Assembly (NCBI GenBank): GCA_037968475.1
Contig: JBBKVO010000001.1
Location: forward strand, 62,001-126,000
Source of the DNA: SB11 sp037968475
GTDB lineage: Bacteria; Bacteroidota; Bacteroidia; UBA8524
Direction of reading: 5' to 3'
DNA: 64,000 bases
Made by a program: the position numbers and the translations under genes. The notes beneath the pieces are model-generated. The model was not told the DNA's origin. It saw only the letters and a list, made by a program, of their open reading frames with translations, and ran no database searches. This document shows positions 28,362 to 36,741 of the stretch, piece after piece. Numbering within the stretch: position 1 is the first letter of the stretch; the number at the start of each line of letters is the position of its first letter.

Positions 28362-29021
28362 TTAATGTAGTGTTTGGTAATAGCCATTTTTTATAGCGAA
28401 CCGTATTAAATGACTTGTATTTTTTGCTCCAACTTTTTGCATTAAATTGGCTCTATGCCACTGTATTGTTCTGGGGCTCAAATACAAAATTTCCGAGGTC
28501 TCTTTACTTGTTTTACCTTCACAAATAGCTTGCAAAACATCTATTTCTCGTTCACTAAGCACCCGATTTTTCTTTACTTCGCTTTCTTTTTTTATTTTTT
28601 TAGCAGACTTATCAAATAATATTTGCATTATGTCATTTGAAATAAAAAAATCCCCTTCATGCAATTTTCTCATTCCTTCAATAAATTTATTGTATGTTAA
28701 CTCTCTTGAAAACAACCCTTTAAAACCAATATCTACTAGCCCCTTAACCTTTGCATACATCAAGTCTGTTTGATCCAGTATCACTCCGCAGCTTACACTC
28801 TCTGCATGATTATAAAGATCTTTCATGCGTTGAATAACAGCACTAGTCAAACTATAAACATCAAAAACTACAATAGTAGGTTCATACTTCTGAAGATTTT
28901 GTAAAAAAGTTGATTTTTTTAACGTAGAATGCTGCATTACAAGCCCTTTCTCTTCTCCTATAGCTTTTGTCAATAGCTCAACAAAAAGAGTATTTTCGCT
29001 AATCAATAGAATTTTAACCAT
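28362..29021 (-). CDS. LuxR/NarL-type regulator with a degenerate receiver
   Basis: 219 residues from the ATG at 29021 (MVKILLISEN). The C-terminal DNA-binding domain is clear at about 155-215 (LSEREIDVLQAICEGKTSKE, LSPRTIQWHRANLMQKVGA). The N-terminal 120 residues have receiver topology and keep the central Asp (VVFDVY, D54), but the acidic pair after the first strand is Ser8-Glu9 and the Lys normally found near residue 105 is Ser (GLFSRE). Such receivers are often insensitive to ordinary phosphotransfer. It is convergent with the barrel gene, 7 nt apart, and no kinase gene is adjacent. It is the only regulator in the island and a plausible controller of the RHS operon. Confidence 0.85.
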   Translation of the reverse strand: MVKILLISENTLFVELLTKAIGEEKGLVMQHSTLKKSTFLQNLQKYEPTIVVFDVYSLTSAVIQRMKDLYNHAESVSCGVILDQTDLMYAKVKGLVDIGFKGLFSRELTYNKFIEGMRKLHEGDFFISNDIMQILFDKSAKKIKKESEVKKNRVLSEREIDVLQAICEGKTSKETSEILYLSPRTIQWHRANLMQKVGAKNTSHLIRFAIKNGYYQTLH

Positions 29022-29855
29022 GTAAATAATTTCAAGACACAAGTATTAACCTTTAAAATTCTTTTCAAAAGAAAAAATAAGATTTTTCGATGAACGGAAG
29101 CCAAAAATTAAAACTATAAATATCTTCCCCCAAAAAAAGCGCTTTTCCCAAATTAAAAAAGCTACGTTCCAACTTTCTTCAGGCCGGAATACTCTGTTGG
29201 ATTCTACAAACTATTTTTCATAAGCATCTAATTATTAAAATATTATATAATTTCAATAAACAACATATTGTTTTTGGGTCAGCACGCTGTTGCCAAGTGC
29301 TTAATTGTTAAAAGAGGTGTTTTTGTTTTACGTTAATAGGCGAACAACAGGGCAGTATTATCCAATTTACAGTTTTTTTATGGCATCCAAATAGGCCATG
29401 TCAATGGTTTCTGATTTATCTCACTGCATTGGTTGTTTCACAAAATTTATATCACTCAAAAGTAACTCTACTGCTAAAGATTGTTCGGTTAGGAACTTTT
29501 GGTGTTATTAGTCCAAAGTCTATTTATTATAAATACTCACTAGTTCTTAGAAATCATCAATATTAAAACTTCGACATAGAAACCCTTTGGTTGACAGCAG
29601 CCACACAGTTAAAAGTCCCAAACAAAATGAAAATAAAACACACCGTTCCCCGAAGCGTCATCACTTCGGGATAGTAAGTGGTAGCGTTCCACTACAAACA
29701 AGATTTCGAGTTGACTCGAACAAGAATGAACTTCAAGCGTGGACGCTTGAAGGAACGACGAGAATTTATTATTTGAACTCGCCCAAGAAAGCCTTGAAAA
29801 ACCTTTTTTGGCAGGGTTATTTCATAGAGATTTGCAGCACCAAAACACCCTAATC
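29022..29855. other. 834-bp gene-free region containing one composite hairpin repeat
   Basis: The first 600 bases are AT-rich and show no credible gene; the promoter of the LuxR-type gene must lie at the left side. The repeat at 29645-29756 is described separately. Short frames that cross the region have no family features and run through the repeat hairpins. Confidence 0.5.
29645..29756 (-). repeat. composite four-hairpin repeat, copy A
   Basis: 112 bp in inverted orientation relative to the copies at 58384-58484 and 58774-58885. Read on the minus strand it begins GTTCC, then hairpin 1 (CTTCAAGCGT/ACGCTTGAAG, at 29731-29752), hairpin 2 (TTCGAGT/ACTCGAA, 29705-29720), hairpin 3 (GTAGTG/CGCTAC, 29681-29695), hairpin 4 (CCGAAGTG/CGCTTCGG, 29649-29670) and ends GGAAC. 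Changes in hairpins 3 and 4 convert G-C to G-U pairs in the RNA reading, so the stems are kept. Confidence 0.75.
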
Positions 29856-31139
29856 ATGACAACATCATTCGATAGCCTGTCATACCCAACAGTGGTAATA
29901 ATAGGGGGTGGTTTTGCAGGTCTTAGGCTGGCAAAACACCTCAACAAAAAAAAGTTTAAAGTTTATCTTTTAGATAAAAACAACTACCACACCTTTCAGC
30001 CCTTGCTATATCAAGTGGCCACAGGTGGTTTGGGTAGCGATGCCATAGCCTATCCCTTCCGTAAAATGATAGGGCCTATGCCCAACGTATCATTTCGTAT
30101 GGCAGCAGTACAAAGTATCGACGATGAGAATAGCAGGGTAGTTACCGATATAGGCAACTTTACATACGATTATTTAGTGATTGCTACAGGCGCAGTTACT
30201 AATTTTTTTGGTAATGCTTCTATTAAACAATGGAGTATGCCCATTAAAACCATACCCCAATCGCTTGATATACGTAGTGAATTGCTACAAGAGTTTGAAA
30301 AAGCAATGGCAGCACCCACCATTGCCGATAAACAACGTATACTTAATTTTACAATAGTTGGTGCTGGCCCCACAGGGGTTGAGTTGGCAGGCGCAATGGC
30401 CGAGATTAAAAAAACTGTTTTGCCTAACGATTACCGCGAGCTTGACCCAAACCTAATGAGCATACATTTAGTTGAAGCAGGTTCTCGTGTGTTGGCTGCC
30501 ATGAGCAATAATGCCTCTGATGCGGCGGCAAAGTTTCTGCAAGAAATGGGGGTTCATGTTATACTAAATACAGCTGTGCAAGAGTTTGACGGCCATACCC
30601 TGAAACTAAGCAACGGCTCTATAATGAGAACTGAAACCGTATTATGGTCGGCGGGAGTGATGGGTAACGTTGTTGAAGGCGCTAAAAACGCACAAGTAGT
30701 GCGCAGCCGTTACAAAGTAAATACACACAATCAAGTAGAAGGCTACCAAAACATATTCGCTGTGGGCGATGTGGCTTATATGGAAACGAAAGACCATCCC
30801 AAAGGGCATCCCCAAGTAGCCCCCGTAGCTATGCAGCAAGCGGATTTGCTTGCAAAAAATCTTCAAAATATTTCTGAAAAAAAAGCCCTAAAATCTTTTA
30901 AATATTTTGACAAAGGCAGCATGGCTACCATAGGCAGAAACAAGGCTGTGGTAGATTTGCCCTACTTTAAGTTTAAAGGTTGGTTTGCTTGGTACGTGTG
31001 GATGTTTGTACACCTGCTAATGCTTGTTGGCTTTCGTAATAGGTTTGTGGTGCTATTAAACTGGATATGGAGTTACTTTAGCTTTCAACGTGCTATTAGA
31101 CTAATTATTCGTCCATACAAAAAAGAGCCTGTGCAGTAA
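29856..31139 (+). CDS. ndh: type II NADH dehydrogenase (NDH-2)
   Basis: 427 residues from the ATG at 29856; the frame is open 16 codons upstream but those codons lie outside the family's usual start. It is a single-subunit flavoprotein that passes electrons from NADH to menaquinone without pumping protons. The first FAD motif GGGFAG is at about residues 17-22, the NADH motif VGAGPTGVELAGA at about 168-180 and the closing FAD motif VGDVAY at about 302-307. The last 60 residues (YVWMFVHLLMLVGFRNR and FQRAIRLI) form the membrane-binding amphipathic region. The length fits the family. The CHAT gene follows 70 nt later in the same direction. Confidence 0.92.
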   Translation: MTTSFDSLSYPTVVIIGGGFAGLRLAKHLNKKKFKVYLLDKNNYHTFQPLLYQVATGGLGSDAIAYPFRKMIGPMPNVSFRMAAVQSIDDENSRVVTDIGNFTYDYLVIATGAVTNFFGNASIKQWSMPIKTIPQSLDIRSELLQEFEKAMAAPTIADKQRILNFTIVGAGPTGVELAGAMAEIKKTVLPNDYRELDPNLMSIHLVEAGSRVLAAMSNNASDAAAKFLQEMGVHVILNTAVQEFDGHTLKLSNGSIMRTETVLWSAGVMGNVVEGAKNAQVVRSRYKVNTHNQVEGYQNIFAVGDVAYMETKDHPKGHPQVAPVAMQQADLLAKNLQNISEKKALKSFKYFDKGSMATIGRNKAVVDLPYFKFKGWFAWYVWMFVHLLMLVGFRNRFVVLLNWIWSYFSFQRAIRLIIRPYKKEPVQ

Positions 31140-31209
31140 AACTGTTTTAGGACTTAGGATTTACTTTTCTATTTTTGAAGGGAACTAACCCTAAAATCGG
31201 TTTTATCCT

Positions 31210-34200
31210 TTGAAATATCTAATCACACTTATTGTTTCGCTTATTTGTTTTTGGGGCAATGCTCAAAGCAGTTTTTCAGAAAAAGTAGATAGCGTATATG
31301 CCATAGCACAACACTACTACCAACTGGGGGCATATTCGTTTGCCATAGAATCTCAACAAGAGTTGGTTAATCTATTAGAAAACAGCGAGTATACCGATGC
31401 CTACATCAACCAGCTATCTATGCTGGGTAGTATGTACGATGCTAATAATGATGTATCCAACGCCATTAGTGCACACAGCAAAGTAATTAATTTAATTGTA
31501 GTCAACTATGGCGAGGCTGAATTTTTAAGCACACCATACACCAACCTTATTTTAGCCTATATCAAAAATGGGCAGTACGATAGTGCTAAGGCAACGTACA
31601 AAAAATTCGGTCGGATGTATTCTTCATTAGATTATATAGAAAACGCCGAAGGCTATTTGTATTTGGCGGCCAACATACGCGAAAAGCTGCAAATGAAATA
31701 CGTGTATAGCGAGGCCGAATTGGGCATAGCAAAAAGCGAAATAACAGTAGCTAAAAATTATTATGGCGATGATAGCCCCATTTATGGCAAGGTGGCGGCA
31801 TACATAGGCAATCTGTTTGTTTTTTTAGGTGATTTTGATGAAGGCATACCTTACCTAAAAAAAGCTGTAAATGCCTATGAACAAAACAAAAGCCAATATG
31901 CTGAAGAATATATAAAAGCCCTAAACGATTTAGTAAGTGCTTATACATCAATGGAAGATTATTCTGATGCACAAAGTATTATAGATGAGCTACCTCTTGT
32001 ATCAGAAAATCACTATGGTGAGAATGCTCCTGAAAATGCACTGGCCTACTACCAACTTAGCCGACTGCACTATGGCAAGGGTGATTATGCTCAAGCCGAA
32101 GAATATGGTTTGCACGCACTGGCACTAATAGAAACCAATGGCGATAGGGAGGGAGAGTACTATATACAATGTCTTGCCAATTTGGGTGGTTTGTATGCTC
32201 ACTTGGGGCATATCAAAAAAGCGTTATTTTATTATACTCTAGCCAATAACTATACAGAAGATTACAAAGGCCACGAACCCACCAAAGCCTATGGCATAGC
32301 CCTTACCCAGTTAGAATTAGCCTCTCTTTTTATGGATGTAGGTTTTTACGATAAAGCAAAAGAAAAAATACTAAGCTCCATTAAACTACTGGATGATAAT
32401 TGGGGACAAGAAAACCCACACTCGCCAAGTGGGTATATGGCACTTTCACAATTGTATTACGAGACTAAGCAGATAGATAGCACCATTTGGTGCTTGCAAA
32501 AAGTAAATGCCGTTTACAAAAAAATATACAATCCTGCACAGTTCAATTACACACAGGTATACGATAATATGCGAAGTATATACTTCTTGCAAGGCAAGTA
32601 TGATAGTGCGGCAATAATGGCTGAGAAATGCCTTGATTTGACTGAAAAAACCGTTGGTAAAAATCACTACGATTATAGGCGGGTATTGCTAAAAGCCACA
32701 GAAACCTTTGTAAAGATAAACCACCCCAAAGCGCCAAAATATGTGCAGCAACTTATAGCCATTGATAAGCAAGAGCTGCGCAATAAACTCACCTTTCTTT
32801 CGGGTGATGAATTGCTAAGTTATATCCGCAGCCAAATGTACAATTCGCATCATTTGCTGGCCTATCAGGCGGCTAAAAACCCAACACAGTTTTCGGGCGA
32901 ATTATTCAATAACCTGTTATTGCTAAAAGGAGCATCGTTAAGGTATAGTAACACCATATCGGCAGGGATAAAAAATACAACTGATACAGCCGTACAAAAC
33001 CTTTATAAAAAATTGGTAAGTCTGCGTAGCCTTTTAGCCAAAGAGTATACCAAGCCTGAACGTAACCCAAACACTTTTGTATGGGAGGTAGAGGCCGACG
33101 AGTTGGAAAAATTACTGATTAAAAAATCGGCTGATTACCGCAATGTTGATGCACTGTTTACGGCCGATTGGAAACAAATACAAAAACAACTAAAACCCAA
33201 CGAAGTAGCCATTGAATTTGTACGCTACGATATGTGGTTTGTGAAAGACGAGGATAGCGTAAAATACGGCGCACTTATACTTCGCCCACAAGACAAACAA
33301 CCCGTTTACGTCCCCCTATTTAATGAGGGTAAACTGCAAAACATATTAAGCAGCGTAGCCCCCAAACAAATGTTTGCTACCCGTAGCAACGAGTTGTTAG
33401 GTGAGGTGCAAATAGACCCTTCGGCCTACGGAGATAGTTTGTATAGACTTATATGGCAACCGCTTGAAAAGTATTTGGGTAATAGCAAAACCGTATACCT
33501 TAGTGCTGATGGGTTGCTGCATCAAGTAGCTTTTAATGCCTTGCCAACATCTGACAGTGCTTTGCTGATAGACAAATATAGATTGGTGCAACTGCTATCG
33601 CTAAAAGATGTTGGGCAGCAAGAAAACAACCCCGCACCATTAAAAAATGCAGTGTTGTTTGGAGGTATTGATTATAGTGCTGATGATGTTGCCATAAAAG
33701 ACAGTGCATTTAGCCTATTGCCCGAAGATAGAGGCATGGCCGCAGGCTTTAACTACCTGCAAGGCACACTTACTGAAACCGAGCAAATACAGCACCTTTT
33801 GCAAACCATTAAAACCAATGCTTTGCTATATACCACCAAAGATGCCACCGAAGAACGGTTTAAGCAACTTAGCGGCAACGCCCCGCAAGTGCTGCATTTG
33901 GCTACACACGGCTTTTTTATACAAGAAGCGAAGGAAGCCAAAAAAAGCGGCAGTTTTGGCGAAAATGAAAACGCCTTTACCCTAGCCAATAATCCCCTAA
34001 TGCGTGGTGGCCTGCTATTGGCAGGTGGCAACCATGCGTGGAAAGGTTTATCTACCCCAAAAGGAAAAGAAGACGGTGTGCTTACTGCCTACGAAGTAGC
34101 AGGGCTAGACCTAAGTAATACCCAATTGGTAGTGCTTTCAGCTTGCCAAACAGGTTTGGGAGAAACAGGCGGAACTGAGGGTGTGTTTGGTTTGCAACGC

Positions 34201-34401
34201 GCCTTTAAAATGGCGGGAGCAAAAACGCTGCTAATGAGCCTTTGGAGTGTCCCCGATAAAGAAACTAAGGAGTTGATGGAGTTGTTTTATACCCAATATG
34301 TGCAAACGGGCAATGTGCGTGCTTCTTTTGAGGCGGCTCAAAAAGCTATGCGCGCCAAATATGCTCCTTATTATTGGGCTGCTTTTGTATTGGTAGAGTA
34401 A
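31210..34401 (+). CDS. exported TPR-CHAT caspase-like protein
   Basis: 1063 residues; the start codon is TTG (KYLITLIVSLICFWGNAQ), chosen because it gives a clean signal peptide and no ATG is close by. Residues about 20-530 contain tandem tetratricopeptide repeats (AYSFAIESQQELV, AISAHSKVINLIV, DYAQAEEYGLHALALI). The C-terminal CHAT domain (about 780-1063) belongs to the caspase/separase clan, with the catalytic pair visible as H900 in VLHLATHGFF and C979 in LSACQTGLGE; the closing PYYWAAFVLVE is also typical. CHAT proteases are usually cytoplasmic effectors, so the export signal is notable. A TATTTTTG at 31170-31177 could serve as a -7 element, but no matching -33 TTG is placed correctly. 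Confidence 0.92.
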   Translation: MKYLITLIVSLICFWGNAQSSFSEKVDSVYAIAQHYYQLGAYSFAIESQQELVNLLENSEYTDAYINQLSMLGSMYDANNDVSNAISAHSKVINLIVVNYGEAEFLSTPYTNLILAYIKNGQYDSAKATYKKFGRMYSSLDYIENAEGYLYLAANIREKLQMKYVYSEAELGIAKSEITVAKNYYGDDSPIYGKVAAYIGNLFVFLGDFDEGIPYLKKAVNAYEQNKSQYAEEYIKALNDLVSAYTSMEDYSDAQSIIDELPLVSENHYGENAPENALAYYQLSRLHYGKGDYAQAEEYGLHALALIETNGDREGEYYIQCLANLGGLYAHLGHIKKALFYYTLANNYTEDYKGHEPTKAYGIALTQLELASLFMDVGFYDKAKEKILSSIKLLDDNWGQENPHSPSGYMALSQLYYETKQIDSTIWCLQKVNAVYKKIYNPAQFNYTQVYDNMRSIYFLQGKYDSAAIMAEKCLDLTEKTVGKNHYDYRRVLLKATETFVKINHPKAPKYVQQLIAIDKQELRNKLTFLSGDELLSYIRSQMYNSHHLLAYQAAKNPTQFSGELFNNLLLLKGASLRYSNTISAGIKNTTDTAVQNLYKKLVSLRSLLAKEYTKPERNPNTFVWEVEADELEKLLIKKSADYRNVDALFTADWKQIQKQLKPNEVAIEFVRYDMWFVKDEDSVKYGALILRPQDKQPVYVPLFNEGKLQNILSSVAPKQMFATRSNELLGEVQIDPSAYGDSLYRLIWQPLEKYLGNSKTVYLSADGLLHQVAFNALPTSDSALLIDKYRLVQLLSLKDVGQQENNPAPLKNAVLFGGIDYSADDVAIKDSAFSLLPEDRGMAAGFNYLQGTLTETEQIQHLLQTIKTNALLYTTKDATEERFKQLSGNAPQVLHLATHGFFIQEAKEAKKSGSFGENENAFTLANNPLMRGGLLLAGGNHAWKGLSTPKGKEDGVLTAYEVAGLDLSNTQLVVLSACQTGLGETGGTEGVFGLQRAFKMAGAKTLLMSLWSVPDKETKELMELFYTQYVQTGNVRASFEAAQKAMRAKYAPYYWAAFVLVE

Positions 34402-34560
34402 GCATTTAGCAGTTATCATTTTACATTTATCAGTAAAAATTTATCATTTAAGGTTTCTGGATTTGGAATTTCAAATTTGAGATTTGGAATTTTTTGCGTT
34501 CCCCTACATCTGTGCTAATAAATGTTTGCACATTAGCGGTTTTGGCTATTACTTCGCCCC

Positions 34561-35427
34561 ATGCTTTTGCCGCAAAGTTATTTGCAATACCATCCCAACT
34601 ACGAAGCCCGCCAACGCGCTAAAGGTTTTTTGGTAAGTATAGCTATTATTTACCCCCTGTACATCCTTTTTTTATGGTGGTTGTGGTATAGCAAAAGTCC
34701 GCAAGCCCCCTTTCATTTTTTTAATGATATGGGCGAATGGCTGCAAATGGATAAAGTAGGGCACGCAGTGGTGCAGTTTCAAAATACTATGATGCCTGCT
34801 TTTATTTTTTGCTGGGCTGGTTTTGAACCCAAAAAATCGGCATTGTTTGCCTTTTTGTTTAGTTTTTTAGCCCTTGCACCTATTGAGGTGTTTGATGGTT
34901 TTTCGGTGTCGTGGGGGTTTTCGTGGGGAGATATGTTGGCCAATGCACTAGGCTCGCTATTTGCTTATTTACAAATGCGAGGTTGGAACAGTATAGTGGT
35001 ATTGCCCAAGTTCAGTTTTCACCAAACCCTTTATGCACTGGCAAGGCCTGATATGTTTGGGGTTGATTATATTCAAAACTCTTTGAAAGATTATAACGGA
35101 CAAACCTATTGGTTTACGTTTGATATTAACCGACTAATAGGCAAAAAAATACTACCCTCGTGGTTGCTGCTTAGCCTTGGCTATGGGGCTGAAGGCATGT
35201 ATGGAGGGCACGATAATGAATGGACGGATAAAGGTGGAGTAGTGCACGATTTTAGTAATGTAGCTCGCTACCGTCAGTTTTATATTTCGTTTGATATAAA
35301 TTTTGACCCGCTTGTAAAAAATCAAAAATTAAAACGGTGGTTGTACCCTTTAAACATTTTTAAGCTGCCCTTTCCTGCCCTCGAAATTAGCGAAAAGGGT
35401 TTTCAGTTTCATTGGCTGTATTTGTAG
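34561..35427 (+). CDS. DUF2279 membrane protein
   Basis: 288 residues. The segment with KVGHAVVQFQNTMMPAFIF, APIEVFDGFSVSWGFSWGD and ANALGSLFAYLQ is the DUF2279 (YfiM-like) signature; GHA, DGF and WGD are the usual conserved spots. There are about three hydrophobic segments (residues 23-45, 72-95 and 97-117), then a soluble C-terminal half with FDINRLIGKKILPSWLLLSLGYGAEGMYGGHD and FYISFDINFDP, which resembles the inner strand pattern of a small outer-membrane-like or lipid-facing domain. The family has no established function. The gene stands alone after the CHAT gene and before a repeat-rich gap. Confidence 0.8.
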   Translation: MLLPQSYLQYHPNYEARQRAKGFLVSIAIIYPLYILFLWWLWYSKSPQAPFHFFNDMGEWLQMDKVGHAVVQFQNTMMPAFIFCWAGFEPKKSALFAFLFSFLALAPIEVFDGFSVSWGFSWGDMLANALGSLFAYLQMRGWNSIVVLPKFSFHQTLYALARPDMFGVDYIQNSLKDYNGQTYWFTFDINRLIGKKILPSWLLLSLGYGAEGMYGGHDNEWTDKGGVVHDFSNVARYRQFYISFDINFDPLVKNQKLKRWLYPLNIFKLPFPALEISEKGFQFHWLYL

Positions 35428-35429
35428 GG

Positions 35430-35800
35430 GTGATGTGGGATGTGCGATACAGGAAGTACGTTTTTTAGAATTTCGTATTTAGAATTTAATCTTTATACTT
35501 TATACTGATGTCGGGGTGCGGGAGCAACAGTGTTTTTATCTTTCTACCTGCTACCTAGCTACTTTATACTGATGTCAGATACTAGATGTCTGATGTCAGG
35601 GTGATGTGGGATGTGCGATACAGGAGGTGAGTTTTTTTTAGTATTTAGAATTTAATCTTTATACCTGCTACCTTTTACTTTATACTGATGTCAGATACCA
35701 GATGCCTGATGTCGGGGTGGGAAGCAAAGGTGTTTTTTATCTTTTTACTTACTCCCTTTTACTTTATACAGATACTAGATATTGGATACCAGATGTCAGG
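35430..35800. repeat. degenerate tandem direct repeats
   Basis: The 512-bp gap after the DUF2279 gene is mostly made of imperfect repeats. GTGATGTGGGATGTGCGATA occurs at 35430 and again at 35601 (171 bp apart). CTGATGTCGGGGTG occurs at 35505 and 35706 (201 bp apart). Smaller units such as TTTATACTGATGTCAGATAC, TACCTGCTACC and TTTAGAATTTAATC recur several times in varying order. The related phrase GATGTCAGG is also found at 53978. No gene is present. Confidence 0.7.
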
Positions 35801-35939
35801 AAAGCTCTCTTTAGTATTTCGGTTTTAGAATTTAGTATTTCAACTCCAAATCTTACTACCTGCTACCAAATACTTTATACAGATATTAAGAAAGTCCCCC
35901 AATTGTAAATCTTAAATGATAAATGTAGAATGATAACCG

Positions 35940-36488
35940 CTATCCCCTCAACTTCAATACGTTTAGTGCTTGGCGATGATGGCGTATCTCGTGTTTGCTT
36001 AATATTGCCAACGTATCAGCTAATGAATAGCGGATAATTTTTGATATAGGCGACGATATTTTTTGTGTAGCATCAGCATCCAACACCCTGTGCATATAAC
36101 CGAGTAATTGTTCCTGACTCTGCTCAAACCGACGAATGAGAGTAGGTATTTCAACAGTAGGCTGGGGTTTAAATATTTTTTGGGTTTTGCTTTTTCGCCG
36201 CTCCATTTGGTCGGGGTCTACCGCATTATATATCATTTTGCCCCAAAAAGTAGGTTTATACGGCTTTTGATTGTTGTGTTTATTGCTTTGTACTGATAAT
36301 TTCTGGTCAAAAACAGGAAAGTATCTCCCATTACTTACTACAATATGTTCTACACATTGTGCAGCACTCCATCTATCGGGGGTCGGTTTCCACAACAGTT
36401 CTTTGTGGCTATGTAGCAGGTTTATTATGTCCTCGTCGGCTTGTTTCAAATCAACTATGGCCTGTTCTATACGTTGCTCAAAATTCAT
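35940..36488 (-). CDS. DinB-like four-helix protein
   Basis: 182 residues from the ATG at 36488 (MNFEQRIEQA); the open frame extends 14 codons further but with a non-helical, hydrophobic lead that does not fit. It matches the DinB/YfiT-like four-helix bundle family: a first helix, then TPDRWSAAQCVEHIVVSN with His48, a loop containing a YNAVDP motif, and SKHEIRHHRQALNVLK near the C-terminus supplying further His ligands. The three His positions form a divalent metal site in the family, whose members include thiol transferases and damage-induced proteins of unknown activity. Substrate cannot be told here. It is monocistronic. Confidence 0.82.
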   Translation of the reverse strand: MNFEQRIEQAIVDLKQADEDIINLLHSHKELLWKPTPDRWSAAQCVEHIVVSNGRYFPVFDQKLSVQSNKHNNQKPYKPTFWGKMIYNAVDPDQMERRKSKTQKIFKPQPTVEIPTLIRRFEQSQEQLLGYMHRVLDADATQKISSPISKIIRYSLADTLAILSKHEIRHHRQALNVLKLRG

Positions 36489-36647
36489 AGGCGTACATAC
36501 AAATATAATTTCTTTAGGTTTTATTCTCACGTCATTCGCCTTACAAACGTGTTAAACCTATAACAACAAAAGGTCGACAAGGTTTACTGTTTGTTTACTA
36601 AATGAGTTACTTTATTTAATGACGAGTAGCCTATACAAAATACTTTA

Positions 36648-36682
36648 AACCCCCTGTCAAAATTAATTTGAAGCAGGGGGTT
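36648..36682 (-). terminator. probable terminator of the LysM glucosaminidase gene
   Basis: A 9-bp perfect stem AACCCCCTG/CAGGGGGTT with a 17-nt loop lies about 60 nt beyond the stop of the minus-strand LysM gene. On the minus strand the stem is followed by TTTAAAGTATTTT, an imperfect T-run. Confidence 0.6.
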
Positions 36683-36741
36683 ATACCTTTAAAAGAAAGA
36701 AAATATTTTATTGACTAATAGAGTACAGACAAAGCTGCTTT

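Noticed and set aside
29587..29853. Plus-strand frame of 88 codons
   Set aside because: It runs through the composite hairpin repeat and has no protein-like character.
35702..35908. Plus-strand frame of 68 codons
   Set aside because: It lies in degenerate tandem repeats after the DUF2279 gene.
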